Shown here: positions 44,827 to 54,100 of the stretch, piece by piece
Position numbering within the stretch: the first letter of the stretch is position 1
How the letters are laid out: every line of letters starts with the position of its first letter
Source: a bacterium
GTDB taxonomy: Bacteria; Cyanobacteriota; Sericytochromatia; S15B-MN24; UBA4093
Assembly (NCBI GenBank): GCA_017744355.1
Contig: JAGIBK010000001.1
Location: 186,001 to 250,000 of the forward strand
Direction: 5' to 3'
DNA: 64,000 nt
Notes under the pieces: generated by a model
The model's database searches: none
Seen by the model: only the letters and a program-made list of their open reading frames with translations
What the model was told of the DNA's origin: nothing
Translations under genes and position numbers: made by a program

Positions 44827-45873
44827 ATGGGTTCCGACCTCAGGTACAACCTCATCAACTCGTTCCGCTCCATCGATGCGTGGCGCGCCAACATCGTCCA
44901 CAACATGATGGGGTCGGTGACCCCGGGCTTCAAGAAGCGCGACATCTTCCTCGGCGTCAAGTCCGGCAACGTGGACATGAGCACGGGGATCCCCCTGAAC
45001 TCCAACCGCGGCTCGCACGCCGGCGCCCAGAGCTACAACTCCGAACTGATCGTCCAGGGCTACCGGATCTCGCCGGCGGCTTCCAAGCCGAGCCGCGAGC
45101 AGGACGCCAACGCCACCTCGACCCACCTGAGCATCGTGGGCGACGGCTTCTTCGCCGTGGCCGAGAGCAAGGCCGAAGGCGCGCGCGTCTTCTTCACCCG
45201 CAACGGCTCCTTCCAGTGGAAGCAGACGGGTGTGGTCGAGTCGGGTGGCGTCAAGGTCCCCATCTACAACCTGGTCAACGACCAGGGCCTCTTCGTCCTG
45301 CGCCAGCAGGACATCACCACCGACCCTGCCACCGGCCAGACCCGAGTGACGAAGGCCCCCCCCGTGAACGGCGTCGAGGAGCCCGTCGGGATGGTGATGT
45401 CGGCGGCCTATCCCTTCGAGCGCGACGGCTACTTCACCGATGCCTCCAAGGCGACGCCCGGCCGCATCAAGGGCCTGATCGGCGAGAGCGTCGCGGGCGA
45501 GATCAGCGGCCTCAACGACGGCCAGCTCGTGCCCTTCTACTCGGACCGCAAGGACCACGACAGCGACCTGGCCATCGTCAAGATCCCGGGGGCCGCGAAC
45601 CTCGTCACCTCCGGCTACGGCAGCGAGATCTACGCCGCCCCGGTCAACGCCCGCCAGGGCATCGTGGTCGACTCGGTGCGCGGCTGGTTCAGGCGCGAGG
45701 GAGTCAACGCCCCGCACGTGCTGCCCCAGAGCCTCGAGTACATGGACGCCCAGTCCACCCTGAGGCAGCTCGAGATCGAGAGCGAGAGCGCCAACTTCGT
45801 CTACCGAAACCTCTCGACCTTCCTTCAGGACTACAACAAGGCCATGGACGATCTGCTCGGCATCATCCGATAG
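44827..45873 (+). CDS. Divergent flagellar hook/rod (FlgE/F/G-type) protein
   Basis: A 348-residue protein; ATG 44827 is favoured over a GTG at 44821 because AAGGAG sits seven bases before it. The N-terminus (LRYNLINSFRSIDAW, then SVTPGFKK) is a degenerate version of the 'SGMxAxxxxLxxxxxNxANxxTxGFKK' motif; VGDGFFAVAESKA and VFFTRNGSFQWKQ correspond to the FlgE/FlgG core; and the C-terminus with YMDAQSTLRQLEIESES to NYxxLSTFLQDYNK matches the flagellar basal-body C-terminal helix. So it belongs to the hook-basal-body axial family, exported by the flagellar type III system. No other axial gene is adjacent, and the divergence suggests a specialised role. Confidence 0.8.
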   Translation: MGSDLRYNLINSFRSIDAWRANIVHNMMGSVTPGFKKRDIFLGVKSGNVDMSTGIPLNSNRGSHAGAQSYNSELIVQGYRISPAASKPSREQDANATSTHLSIVGDGFFAVAESKAEGARVFFTRNGSFQWKQTGVVESGGVKVPIYNLVNDQGLFVLRQQDITTDPATGQTRVTKAPPVNGVEEPVGMVMSAAYPFERDGYFTDASKATPGRIKGLIGESVAGEISGLNDGQLVPFYSDRKDHDSDLAIVKIPGAANLVTSGYGSEIYAAPVNARQGIVVDSVRGWFRREGVNAPHVLPQSLEYMDAQSTLRQLEIESESANFVYRNLSTFLQDYNKAMDDLLGIIR

Positions 45874-45888
45874 CCGACGGCACACACA

Positions 45889-45922
45889 AGAAGGGGGGCG
45901 GTCGAAAGACCGCCCCCCTTCT
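45889..45922. terminator. Hairpin between convergent flagellar and MshEN-like genes
   Basis: A 15-bp perfect stem (45889-45903 and 45908-45922) around a GAAA loop, 15 bases after the flagellar stop and just before the end of the opposing gene. The GAAA tetraloop should make it very stable. Confidence 0.7.
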
Positions 45923-45932
45923 CGTGTCTTTG

Positions 45933-47888
45933 CTAGGCCAGCGCCGGCTCCTGCTCGCTCCGGAAGATGCCGCGCCACTCGCGGTCCACCTCGCCAGGGC
46001 TCATCTCGCCCGTGAGCAGCTTCTGGACGTACGGGTCGAAGGGGTCCGCGTCCAGCTGGATGCCCTTGTACGAGAGGTTCATGAACTCGACGAAGGCCAG
46101 GGCATCCGGCAGGCCGATGCCCTGCTTGCCGTCCTTGTAGTAGGCGCGGAAGGCCTCCTGCATGGACTCGGGGTTCTGCTCGCCGTTGACGAGGGCCAGG
46201 ACCCAGGGGTCCTGGGCATCCACCGAGCCCTGGAACTGGCCCTTGTACTCGAAGTTGATGGTGTTGACCAGGGCGATCGCCTTGTCCATGCTCAGGCCCC
46301 CCTGGGGGCTCTTGCCCTCCTTGAGGGCGTCGAGTTGCTTGTCCAGCTTGGCGAGGGGATCCTTGCCGCCACCCGCCACGTCGCCGAGCACCAGCTCCAT
46401 GGCCTGCGCCAGCTCGTCGGGGCTGGGGTTCCGGCCCATCTTGGCGGCGAAGCGCTGCAGGACCTGCTCGAAGAGGTTGAGGATCATCTGCTCGAGGGCG
46501 GCCATGTTGGGAATCGCGCCGCTGCCGACCATGCCGATCAGCTGCTTGACGAGCTTCATCAGGCCCGGCGGGATCCGGCCGAGCAGGCGCTCGAGCAGGT
46601 CCAGGACCTTCTTGATCTGCTGCTCGGCCTTGATGGTATCGAGCTGGTTGCGGAGCATGACCTCGGTCTGGGAGGCGAGCTCAAGCTTGCGGTACCACCA
46701 CTCCTTCTCCTGGAAGAGGCGCAGGGCTTCGCGCTCGCTGAACTTGCGCAAGCCTTCGAGCAGCTCCTTGATCTCCTGCTCGTCGGGCGTGAGCGAGGCG
46801 CGGATGGCCTTGTCCGAGCGCGCCAGGGGGTAGGCGGCAAAGGTGTCGCGCAAGAGCCCCTGCAGGCGGCGTAGGGCATCGCGGTTGGCCGAGGCCTGGG
46901 GCCCGTCCAAAAGGCGCTGGAAGAGGGCCTCTTCGGCCTCGGAGGCGAAGTCGCGCCCGACCATGGCCCGGAAGAAGGCGCGCGGCGACTGTTCGAGGAA
47001 GCGTTCGGCGGCGAGCTGCGGATCGAAGGCCTCGGCGGTCACCACCTCGATGGCGATCTCGAGGTCGCGCGGCGAGAGGCCCGTGACCTCGACGTTGCCC
47101 ATGCGGTCGAACTTCTTCTGGACGCTGTCGCCGCCGGCGAGCTGGGTGATGCGCTCGGCGATCACGTTCTGGAAGAAGGCCGAGAGGCGCTGGAGGGCCG
47201 CCGAACGGTTGAAGTCGGAAGGCAGCGCCTCCGTGAGGCGCGCGCCCTCGGGGTAGACGAAGGAGAGCTTGGAGCGCCAGTCGGTGAGCTCTTGCGGGGT
47301 CATGGCCCGGCCGAAGGCCGAGGCGAAGGCCCACTGGGCGGCGGCGTCCAGGAAGCGGCCACGGTTGGGGAAGCCGCCGGCGAGCTCGGCGGGAACCGGG
47401 GCGTGCTGCTTGGCGGCTGCCGCCTCGGACGCGTTGCGGGATTCGAGGCGGTCGAGGATGCGCTGGCGCGAAGAGAAGGCGAGGCTGTCCTGGACGCGCA
47501 GGGCGCTGTCGATGTCGCGCTGGGTGACGAAGCCCATCTCGAGCAGGATGTCGCCGATCTTCTGCTCGGTGAGATTCTGGGCCTCGAGGGCCGCCTGGAG
47601 CTGGGCGGTGGTCAGCTTGCCGCTTTCGAGCAGGAGGTCGCCCAGCTTCTTGCGGGCGAGCATCGGGGCCTGCGGGTTGCGGTTGTTCTGGATCGCGAGG
47701 GCATGATCCAGGTCTTGCTGGCTGATGTGCCCCTGGGCGACCAGCACCTCGCCGAGTCGCGCGTTGAGCTTGGCCTGCTCGCCAAGCGCCGCGTCGAGCT
47801 GCTGGCGGTCAATCTTCTTGAGATTGACCAGCAGTTCGCCGATGTGCTGGCGTCCCTGGTTCAACGCGCCGATCAAGTCGCCGGTCAT
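45933..47888 (-). CDS. MshEN-motif protein without ATPase domain, linker-like middle region
   Basis: A 651-residue protein from ATG 47888 after AAAGGAG. Residues 15-133 contain four motifs of the MshEN type, each 'xLGxxL...GxIxxxxLxxALxxQ': IGELLV (16), RLGEVLVAQGHIS (44), LGDLLLESGKLT (82), IGDILLEMGFVT (111). In MshE, pairs of this motif bind cyclic-di-GMP. No type II/IV secretion ATPase follows. Residues ~185-340 (FASAFGRAMTPQELTDWRSK; AFFRAMVGRDFASEAEEALF) recall DUF4214/phycobilisome-linker-like repeats, and residues ~430-650 are helical, ending in repeats with DPWVLALVNGEQNP and DPYVQKLLTGEMSP. A c-di-GMP binding adaptor is plausible, convergent with a flagellar gene. Confidence 0.72.
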   Translation of the reverse strand: MTGDLIGALNQGRQHIGELLVNLKKIDRQQLDAALGEQAKLNARLGEVLVAQGHISQQDLDHALAIQNNRNPQAPMLARKKLGDLLLESGKLTTAQLQAALEAQNLTEQKIGDILLEMGFVTQRDIDSALRVQDSLAFSSRQRILDRLESRNASEAAAAKQHAPVPAELAGGFPNRGRFLDAAAQWAFASAFGRAMTPQELTDWRSKLSFVYPEGARLTEALPSDFNRSAALQRLSAFFQNVIAERITQLAGGDSVQKKFDRMGNVEVTGLSPRDLEIAIEVVTAEAFDPQLAAERFLEQSPRAFFRAMVGRDFASEAEEALFQRLLDGPQASANRDALRRLQGLLRDTFAAYPLARSDKAIRASLTPDEQEIKELLEGLRKFSEREALRLFQEKEWWYRKLELASQTEVMLRNQLDTIKAEQQIKKVLDLLERLLGRIPPGLMKLVKQLIGMVGSGAIPNMAALEQMILNLFEQVLQRFAAKMGRNPSPDELAQAMELVLGDVAGGGKDPLAKLDKQLDALKEGKSPQGGLSMDKAIALVNTINFEYKGQFQGSVDAQDPWVLALVNGEQNPESMQEAFRAYYKDGKQGIGLPDALAFVEFMNLSYKGIQLDADPFDPYVQKLLTGEMSPGEVDREWRGIFRSEQEPALA

Positions 47889-48019
47889 GGGCGAGGCTCC
47901 TTTCCCGTCCGTCCCTGTTGGGGCTATTCTCTTCATCCCCGCATGCGGGCGCGAGTTGCCGCATTTAACACAGATTTCAGAGAGATTTATTGGGAAAGGA
48001 GCCGGTGAGTTTGGAGCCC

Positions 48020-49282
48020 TCAGGGCGCGGGGGAAACCGTTACCTCGGGCCGCTGGAGGCTGACTTGATCGGTGGCGGCTTGCGGGTTGTAGATGTACTC
48101 GCGGCTCCAGGGCAAGGCGGGCAGTCCGGCCTTGCGCTTGCTCGCAAGCAGCTGGTAGACCGAGACCCAGCCCTGCTCGAAGGCGTGGGCGCAGCCGGCC
48201 ATGTAGATCTGCCAGATCCGGTAGCGCTTGGCGCCTGCGAGCTCGTAGGCGGCCTCCTTGTTCGCCTCCAGCCGAGAGACCCAGTGCATGAGGGTCTGGG
48301 CGTAGTGAGGGCGCAGGCTCTCCACGTCCATGGCCTCGAGCCCCTGGATGCCCATCTCGCGGACGACCACGCCAAGGGTGGGCGTCTCGCCGTAGGGGAA
48401 GACGTAGCGCGCGATGAACTCGCCCCCGCCTACGTCGTGCGCCGAGGAGTTCGACTCGGAGGTGGCGATGCCGTGGTTGAGCATCAAGCCACCTTCCTTG
48501 AGCAAGCGGTGGGCGGCGCCGAAGTAGAGGGGCAGGTTCTTCTCGCCCACGTGCTCGAACATGCCCACGCTCGCGATCTTGTCGTAGCAGCCTTCGCCCG
48601 GAAGGTCCCGGTAGTCGCAGAGCAGGACCTGGCAGCGGTCCGAAAGCCCCTCTTCATGGATCTTCGCCGTGGCGTGCTCGAACTGGTTGCGGCTGAGGGT
48701 GATCCCGGTGGCCTCCACCCCGTAGTGCTTGGCCGCCCAGCAGAGCAGGCCGCCCCAGCCACACCCGATGTCCAGGAATCGCTCGCCCGGCTGCAAGAGG
48801 AGCTTGCGGCAGATGTGGTCGAATTTTTGCTCTTGGGCCAGGTGGATGTCCTCGCTCCCGGTCTTGAAGTAGGCGCAGGAATAGGCCATGTGGCGGTCGA
48901 GCCAGAGCTTGTAGAAGTCGTTGGAGACGTCGTAGTGGTACCGGATCGCCTCGGCGTCACGCGATCGCGAGTGAGTGAAAGGGCGCCAGGGTTTGCGCCG
49001 GTTGCTGGCCGCGCCTTGGCGGCTGAGCGCCTCGCCGAGCCGGATGATTTCCCAGACGGATCCCTCGACCAGGATGTGGCCCTCGACGTAGGCCTCGCCG
49101 AGGCGGGCGAGGCTCGGCGAGAGCAAGTACTGTGCGGCTTCGGGGCGCGGCAGGGTGACGGTGATGTTGGGATCGGGCGAGAGGTCGATCCGTCGCCCGT
49201 TCCAGAGCTGTAGCCGCAGGGGCAGCTGGGAGCCTTTGGCGAATTTCTCGACGAAGTACGTGATCGGGTCTTCGAGCCGCAT
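48020..49282 (-). CDS. cfa: Cyclopropane-fatty-acyl-phospholipid synthase
   Basis: A 420-residue CFA synthase. The N-terminal domain (1-105) is the usual SCP2-like beta part. HYDVSNDFYKLWLDRHMAYS, the SAM-binding FLDIGCGWGGLLCWAAKHYG, GITLSRNQ and ASVGMFEHVGEKN, then FPYGETPTLG are the standard motifs; a Cys occurs in the MAYSCAYF stretch. It adds a methylene bridge to unsaturated acyl chains of membrane lipids, often during stress. The start ATG at 49282 follows GGAGGGAACCC; a promoter with good -35 and -10 lies 36-65 nt upstream. Confidence 0.95.
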   Translation of the reverse strand: MRLEDPITYFVEKFAKGSQLPLRLQLWNGRRIDLSPDPNITVTLPRPEAAQYLLSPSLARLGEAYVEGHILVEGSVWEIIRLGEALSRQGAASNRRKPWRPFTHSRSRDAEAIRYHYDVSNDFYKLWLDRHMAYSCAYFKTGSEDIHLAQEQKFDHICRKLLLQPGERFLDIGCGWGGLLCWAAKHYGVEATGITLSRNQFEHATAKIHEEGLSDRCQVLLCDYRDLPGEGCYDKIASVGMFEHVGEKNLPLYFGAAHRLLKEGGLMLNHGIATSESNSSAHDVGGGEFIARYVFPYGETPTLGVVVREMGIQGLEAMDVESLRPHYAQTLMHWVSRLEANKEAAYELAGAKRYRIWQIYMAGCAHAFEQGWVSVYQLLASKRKAGLPALPWSREYIYNPQAATDQVSLQRPEVTVSPAP

Positions 49283-49317
49283 GGGTTCCCTCCTCCAATC
49301 GGCGAACAGAGGAGATG

Positions 49318-49347
49318 ATTTTAATATTTCTTTACGAATGGTTACAA
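49318..49347 (-). promoter_or_regulatory. Promoter of cfa
   Basis: On the minus strand TTGTAA (49342-49347), 18-nt spacer, TAAAAT (49318-49323), in an AT-rich stretch about 35 nt before the ATG. Confidence 0.6.
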
Positions 49348-49383
49348 CATGGAAAAGCCAATCCGTGCGAGCCCCTCAATAGG

Positions 49384-49413
49384 CGTCAGCCCCCGCCTCG
49401 GCGGGGGCTGACG
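49384..49413 (-). terminator. Hairpin after htpX
   Basis: 13-bp perfect stem (49384-49396 / 49401-49413, loop CTCG) beyond the htpX stop on the minus strand, upstream of the cfa promoter. No T-run. Confidence 0.65.
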
Positions 49414-49436
49414 AAGAAGGATGAAGCGGACGTCGA

Positions 49437-50303
49437 TCAGTACGAGACGCCGGTGGCCAGGGCGCGCAGGCGCGCGACGCGCTCTTCGGTGGGCGGGTGG
49501 GTGCTGAACAGCTTGAAGAGGGCGCTGCCCATCCCGGCGAACGGGTTGACGATGTACATGTGGGCGGTGGCGGGGTTGGCGTTCGCCATGGGGTGCTGCT
49601 CGACCCCGCGTTCGAGCTTGAGCAGCGCGTTGGCAAGCGACATGGGCCGCCCGCAGATCTGGGCGCCGATCCGGTCCGCCTCGAACTCGCGCGAGCGCGA
49701 GACGGCCATCTGGACGAGGCTCGCCGCGATGGGGGCGACCACCATCATGGCGAGCTGGGCGCCGAGGCCGGGGCCCTCCTCGTCGTTGTCCCGGTTGCCG
49801 CCGAACATCAGCCCCCACTGGAAGACGTGGGCCAGCTGGGTCAGGACGCCGGCGAGCATGGCGGCCACCGACGAGATCAGGATGTCCCGGTTCTTGATGT
49901 GGGCGAGCTCGTGGGCGAGCACCCCTTCGAGCTCGTCGCGATCGAGCATCTGGAGGATGCCCTGGGTCACGGCGACGGCGGAGTGCTGGGGGTTGCGCCC
50001 GGTGGCGAAGGCGTTGGGCGTCCAGTCCGGGGTGATGTAGACCCGCGGCATGGGCAGCCCCGCCCGCTGCGTCAGGTGCTGGATCACGCGGAACAGCTCG
50101 GGGGATTGCTCGGGGCTGGTTTCCTGCGCGCCGCTCATGGCGAGCGCGATCTTGTCGGAGAACCAGTAACCCGCGAAGTTCATCCCGATGGCGAGCACCA
50201 TGCCGAGCATCAGGCCGTGACGGCCGCCGAGCACCATCCCGGCCCCGAGGACCAGGGCGGTCAGGGCCGCGAGCAGGATGAAGGTCTTGAAGTTGTTGCC
50301 CAT
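49437..50303 (-). CDS. htpX: Membrane zinc metalloprotease HtpX
   Basis: A 288-residue M48 peptidase. Two N-terminal hydrophobic segments (about 6-25 and 28-46) precede the HExxH site at 131-135 (VLAHELAHIKNRD). Two further hydrophobic stretches (about 145-165 and 180-200) and the third zinc ligand in REFEADRIGA follow. C-terminal STHPPTEERVARL is conserved in the family. It degrades misfolded membrane proteins with the active site on the cytosolic side. Downstream of pdxJ by 81 nt on the same strand; start ATG at 50303 follows GAGGGA. Confidence 0.95.
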   Translation of the reverse strand: MGNNFKTFILLAALTALVLGAGMVLGGRHGLMLGMVLAIGMNFAGYWFSDKIALAMSGAQETSPEQSPELFRVIQHLTQRAGLPMPRVYITPDWTPNAFATGRNPQHSAVAVTQGILQMLDRDELEGVLAHELAHIKNRDILISSVAAMLAGVLTQLAHVFQWGLMFGGNRDNDEEGPGLGAQLAMMVVAPIAASLVQMAVSRSREFEADRIGAQICGRPMSLANALLKLERGVEQHPMANANPATAHMYIVNPFAGMGSALFKLFSTHPPTEERVARLRALATGVSY

Positions 50304-50384
50304 AACTCCCTCACTTGATGGGTGCGCACGCCCAAGTCGGGCGCTCATGACTATGACTCGAAAAGGGGGCGTTGGGTTCCCGTT

Positions 50385-51101
50385 CTACCGGCCCAGCATG
50401 GCGTCCTTCATCTCCCGGACGGCGCGCTCCATCCCGACGAGCACGGCCCGCGCGATGAGGGAGTGGCCGATGTTCAGCTCGGCCATGCCGGGGATCTCGG
50501 CGACCGGCCGGACGTTCCAGTAGGTCAGGCCGTGGCCGGCATGCAGGCGAAGGCCCAGGGCGAGGACTTCCTTGGAGGCTTCCTGGAGGCGCGAGAGCTC
50601 GGCGTCCGCGTGGGGAAACGCCTCGGCGTAGGAGCCGGTGTGCAGCTCGACGGCGTCCGCTCCCACTTCGTGGCTCGCCCGCACCTGGTCGATGGCCGGG
50701 TCGATGAAGAGCGACACCAGGATCCCGGCTCCCTTGAGCGCGCGGACGGCCTTCTCGACGGCCTTGCGGTTGCCGATCACGTCCAGCCCGCCCTCGGTGG
50801 TGACTTCCTCGCGCTTCTCGGGCACCAGGCAGACCTGCTCGGGCTTCACCTCGCAGGCGATCGCGATCATCTCGTCGGTTGCCGCGATCTCGAGGTTCAT
50901 CATGGTGCGAAGGGTCTGCTTGAGCACCCGCACGTCCCGGTCCTGGATGTGGCGGCGGTCCTCGCGCAGGTGGACCGTGATCGAGTCGGCGCCGGCGAGC
51001 TCGCACAGCACAGCGGCCGCCACCGGATCGGGCTCGACGGTGCGTCGGGCTTGCCGGATGGTGGCCACGTGGTCGATGTTCACGCCGAGTTTCAGGGACA
51101 T
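50385..51101 (-). CDS. pdxJ: Pyridoxine 5'-phosphate synthase PdxJ
   Basis: A 238-residue PdxJ starting [20 protein letters not shown], which contains the conserved N-terminal phosphate-binding part; [52 protein letters not shown], and [12 protein letters not shown] with [16 protein letters not shown] complete the TIM-barrel motifs. It condenses 1-deoxyxylulose-5-phosphate and 3-amino-2-oxopropyl phosphate to pyridoxine phosphate. The start at 51101 follows AAGGAGA; an alternative ATG at 51119 overlaps the stop of the giant TPR gene. pdxJ lies 14 nt after that gene, so they are likely one transcript. Confidence 0.96.
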   Translation of the reverse strand: MSLKLGVNIDHVATIRQARRTVEPDPVAAAVLCELAGADSITVHLREDRRHIQDRDVRVLKQTLRTMMNLEIAATDEMIAIACEVKPEQVCLVPEKREEVTTEGGLDVIGNRKAVEKAVRALKGAGILVSLFIDPAIDQVRASHEVGADAVELHTGSYAEAFPHADAELSRLQEASKEVLALGLRLHAGHGLTYWNVRPVAEIPGMAELNIGHSLIARAVLVGMERAVREMKDAMLGR

Positions 51102-51115
51102 GGGGCTCTCCTTGT

Positions 51116-54100
51116 TCATCCAATCAGGTCGAGCGCGCACTGGAGGGCCAGCGACCGCTCGGTGTCCGGCGGCGTCAGCGCCATGGCGCGCTGGAGGTGG
51201 GGTTTCGCTTTATCGGGCTGGGCCTTGCGCATCAGGCCCAGGCCCAGATCCGCGTGCGCGTCGGCGCACTCGGGGTCGAGCACCAGCGCCTGGCCGAAGG
51301 CCGCGAGGGCCTCGTCGGTCTGGCCAAGCGCTTGGTAGATGGTGCCCATGGTGTGGTAGAAGGTCGCGCGCGGCTGGTGGTAGATGGCCGAGGTCAGGGC
51401 CTTCTTGGCGAGCTCCACGTCGCCAAGGTCCCGCGCGAGGCGGCCCATGACGTGGTGGGCCTCCGCGTGCTGGGGGTCGATGGCGACGATCTCGCGGGCC
51501 GCTTCGAGGGCCGCGCGGCGCTCCAGCATCTGCTCGTGGCTCCATGCAAGCAGCATCAGGGCCTCGGTGTTCTTGGGCTCCACGTCCAGGAGGTCGTAGG
51601 CGCGCTTGAGCGCCTCGGGCGGGTTCTGACGCTCCTTGGCGAGCAGCATGAGGGCGCGGAGGCTTGGCACGTGCCGCGGGTCGAGCGCGACGATGCGCAA
51701 GAGGGCGCCCTCGGCCGAGCGCAGATCGCCGCGCTGGCGGTGGATGTCCGCGAGGATGTGGGCGATCTCCAGGTCCTTGGGGTCGGCCTCCAGGATCTTG
51801 CCGTAGGTCTCGGCGGCGGCCGAGAGTTGGCCGATCGAGACATAGGCGCGCGCGATCTTGCGCAAGAGCTGGGTGTCGTGCGGGTCTTCCTCGAAAGCCA
51901 CCTGCCACCAGCGGATGGCTCCCGCAAAGTCGCCGTCGCCCTGATGGCGCTCGGCGAAAGCCCCCGTGAGCTTGCGGTGCAGGGCCTGGACCCGCTCGTC
52001 GCGCGGCTCGAAGCGGTGGGCCACCTGGAGGTGCTCCCAGGCGCGGTCGTAGTCGCGGGCCTGGGCCGCGAGCTCGGCAAGGGCCAGGCGAGCCCCCACG
52101 TGCAGCGGGGCGTGCTCGATCACGCCCTCGAAGAGGTGCTCGGCCCCCACCCAATCGCCACCTTCACGGTGGATCTCGCCCAAGAGGAAGGTGGCCTCGG
52201 CCTCATGGGGATCGGCCTTGAGGAGGGCGGTCAGAGCGTCGATCGCTTCGGCCTTGCGCCCCGCTTCGTGGAGGGTTCGGGCCAGGTCCCGCTGGGTGCT
52301 CGGGTCCTCGGGGGAGAGCAGCACGACCTCGTGCCGGTAACGGATCGCCTCGTCGTGCGCCCCACGGGCGGCGGCGGCTTCGGCGAGCCGCTCGGCGCAG
52401 CGGCGCGCCAGCGCCACGTAGTCGGCGTGGTCGCTTTCGTCGCGCGAGAGGTCCGCCGAGCGCTTGAGCGGCGGGTAGGCCTCCTCGAAGCGCTCGTCGG
52501 AGTAGAGCAGCCCGCCGAGCCCGAAGAGGCTGACGAGATCGTCCGGAGCGACGGCGAGGGCTGCGCGGTAGTGAGTGGCCGCCGTCTGCGGGTCTTCGAG
52601 GCCCAGGGCGACTAGCGCGAGGGCATGGTGGCTCGCCAGGTGGCTGGGATCGGTTTCGAGCAGCTCCGCGAAGCAGGTCCGCGCCTCGTCCCAGAAGCCG
52701 CCCATGGCGGCGATCTCGCCGTGGCGGTACTTGACGTTCAAGTCCTCGGGATGGAGGCGCACCAGCTCGCGGTGGATGCCCACGGCCTCCGCGAAACGAT
52801 CAGCCTGGACGTAAGCCTCGCCGAGGTTCTCGAGGGCATCCGCCTCGTCCTGGGTGAAGGAGAGCAGAAGCTCCCAGTAGAGGATGGCGTTCTCCCAGTC
52901 CTGGGCTTCGCTCGCCTCGGCCGCGAGCCGCCGCGCGCACCGCCCGATGAGGGCCATGGCCTCGGGGTCGCGGTTGTCCAGGGCCAGGAGCTGCTGGCCG
53001 AGCTCCCAGACGGTCTGGACGTCGTCCTCCTCCCACGCCATCTCGGCCAGGGCGAAGAGGGAGGGCGCATGCCGCGGGTCCTCGGCGAGCACCTCGGAGT
53101 AGGCGGCCTTGGCGCTGTCGCGCTCGCCCATCCGGCGTAGGGTCCCGGCCCTTTCGAGCAAGGGGGCGATCTCGTAGGGCGCGAGCTCGTGGGCGTGCCA
53201 GAAAGTCTCGAGCGCCGCCTCGAAATCCCCCGCCGCCGCGCGGGCCCTGCCCAGCGCGAGCCAGCCTTCAACGTCCGCCGGGGCGTAGTCGAGGTACTTG
53301 AGACGCCAGGTGACGGCTTCCTGGGGCTCGCTTGCGGCTTCGGCCAGGGCGAGGGCGGCCGCTTCGGCCTGGGCCTCGGCCTGAGCGTGCTCGCCGTCCG
53401 TGAGCACGCGCTGGGCCCAATCCCATGCGCGCTGGTGATCGCCGAGCTTCGCAGCGATGAAGGAGAGGGTGCAGGCGGCTTCCCGGTCCCCATGGTCGCG
53501 CGAAAGGCGCAAGAAGGGCTCCTGGGCCTCTTCCCAAAGCTCGCCCGCCAAAGCGACCGCGCCCCAGGTCTTGAGCAGGGCGGGGTCGTCGCCCGTCACC
53601 TCCAGGAGGCGGCGGTAGAAGGCGCATGCCTCCGCGTGGCGCTCCTCGCGCCGACACAGGTCCGCGGCGCGGCGCAGGAAGATGGGGTGGTGCGGCTCGG
53701 CCGAGAGGGCCTGATCCCACCAGGAAATGGCGTGCTGGGCGTCGCCCTCGTCGCGGGCTTCCATGGCGAGGGCGTGGGCGGCGGCGACGACCCGCCGCTC
53801 GTCCCAGAGGGCCTGGAGAGCGGCACGGGCCTCCTCGGGCTCGGCGTAGCAGCGCGCGAGCTGTAGCGCCTCTTCCAGGGCGTCGGGGAACGCGAGCAGA
53901 AGGCGGCGGTAGCGCCAGGCGGCGGTGGTGGGGTAGCCCGCATCGCGCGCCAGCTCCGCCGAGAAGCGCAAGAGGTCGAGCGAAGGCGCCTGATGGGCTG
54001 CGAGCACCTCTTCGAAGAGGAAGGCCTCTTCGTAGTCCCGGCGCAGGCGCGCGGCCTCGGCAAGCTGGCGGGCGCAGTAGACGAGCAAGAGCCGGGCGCG

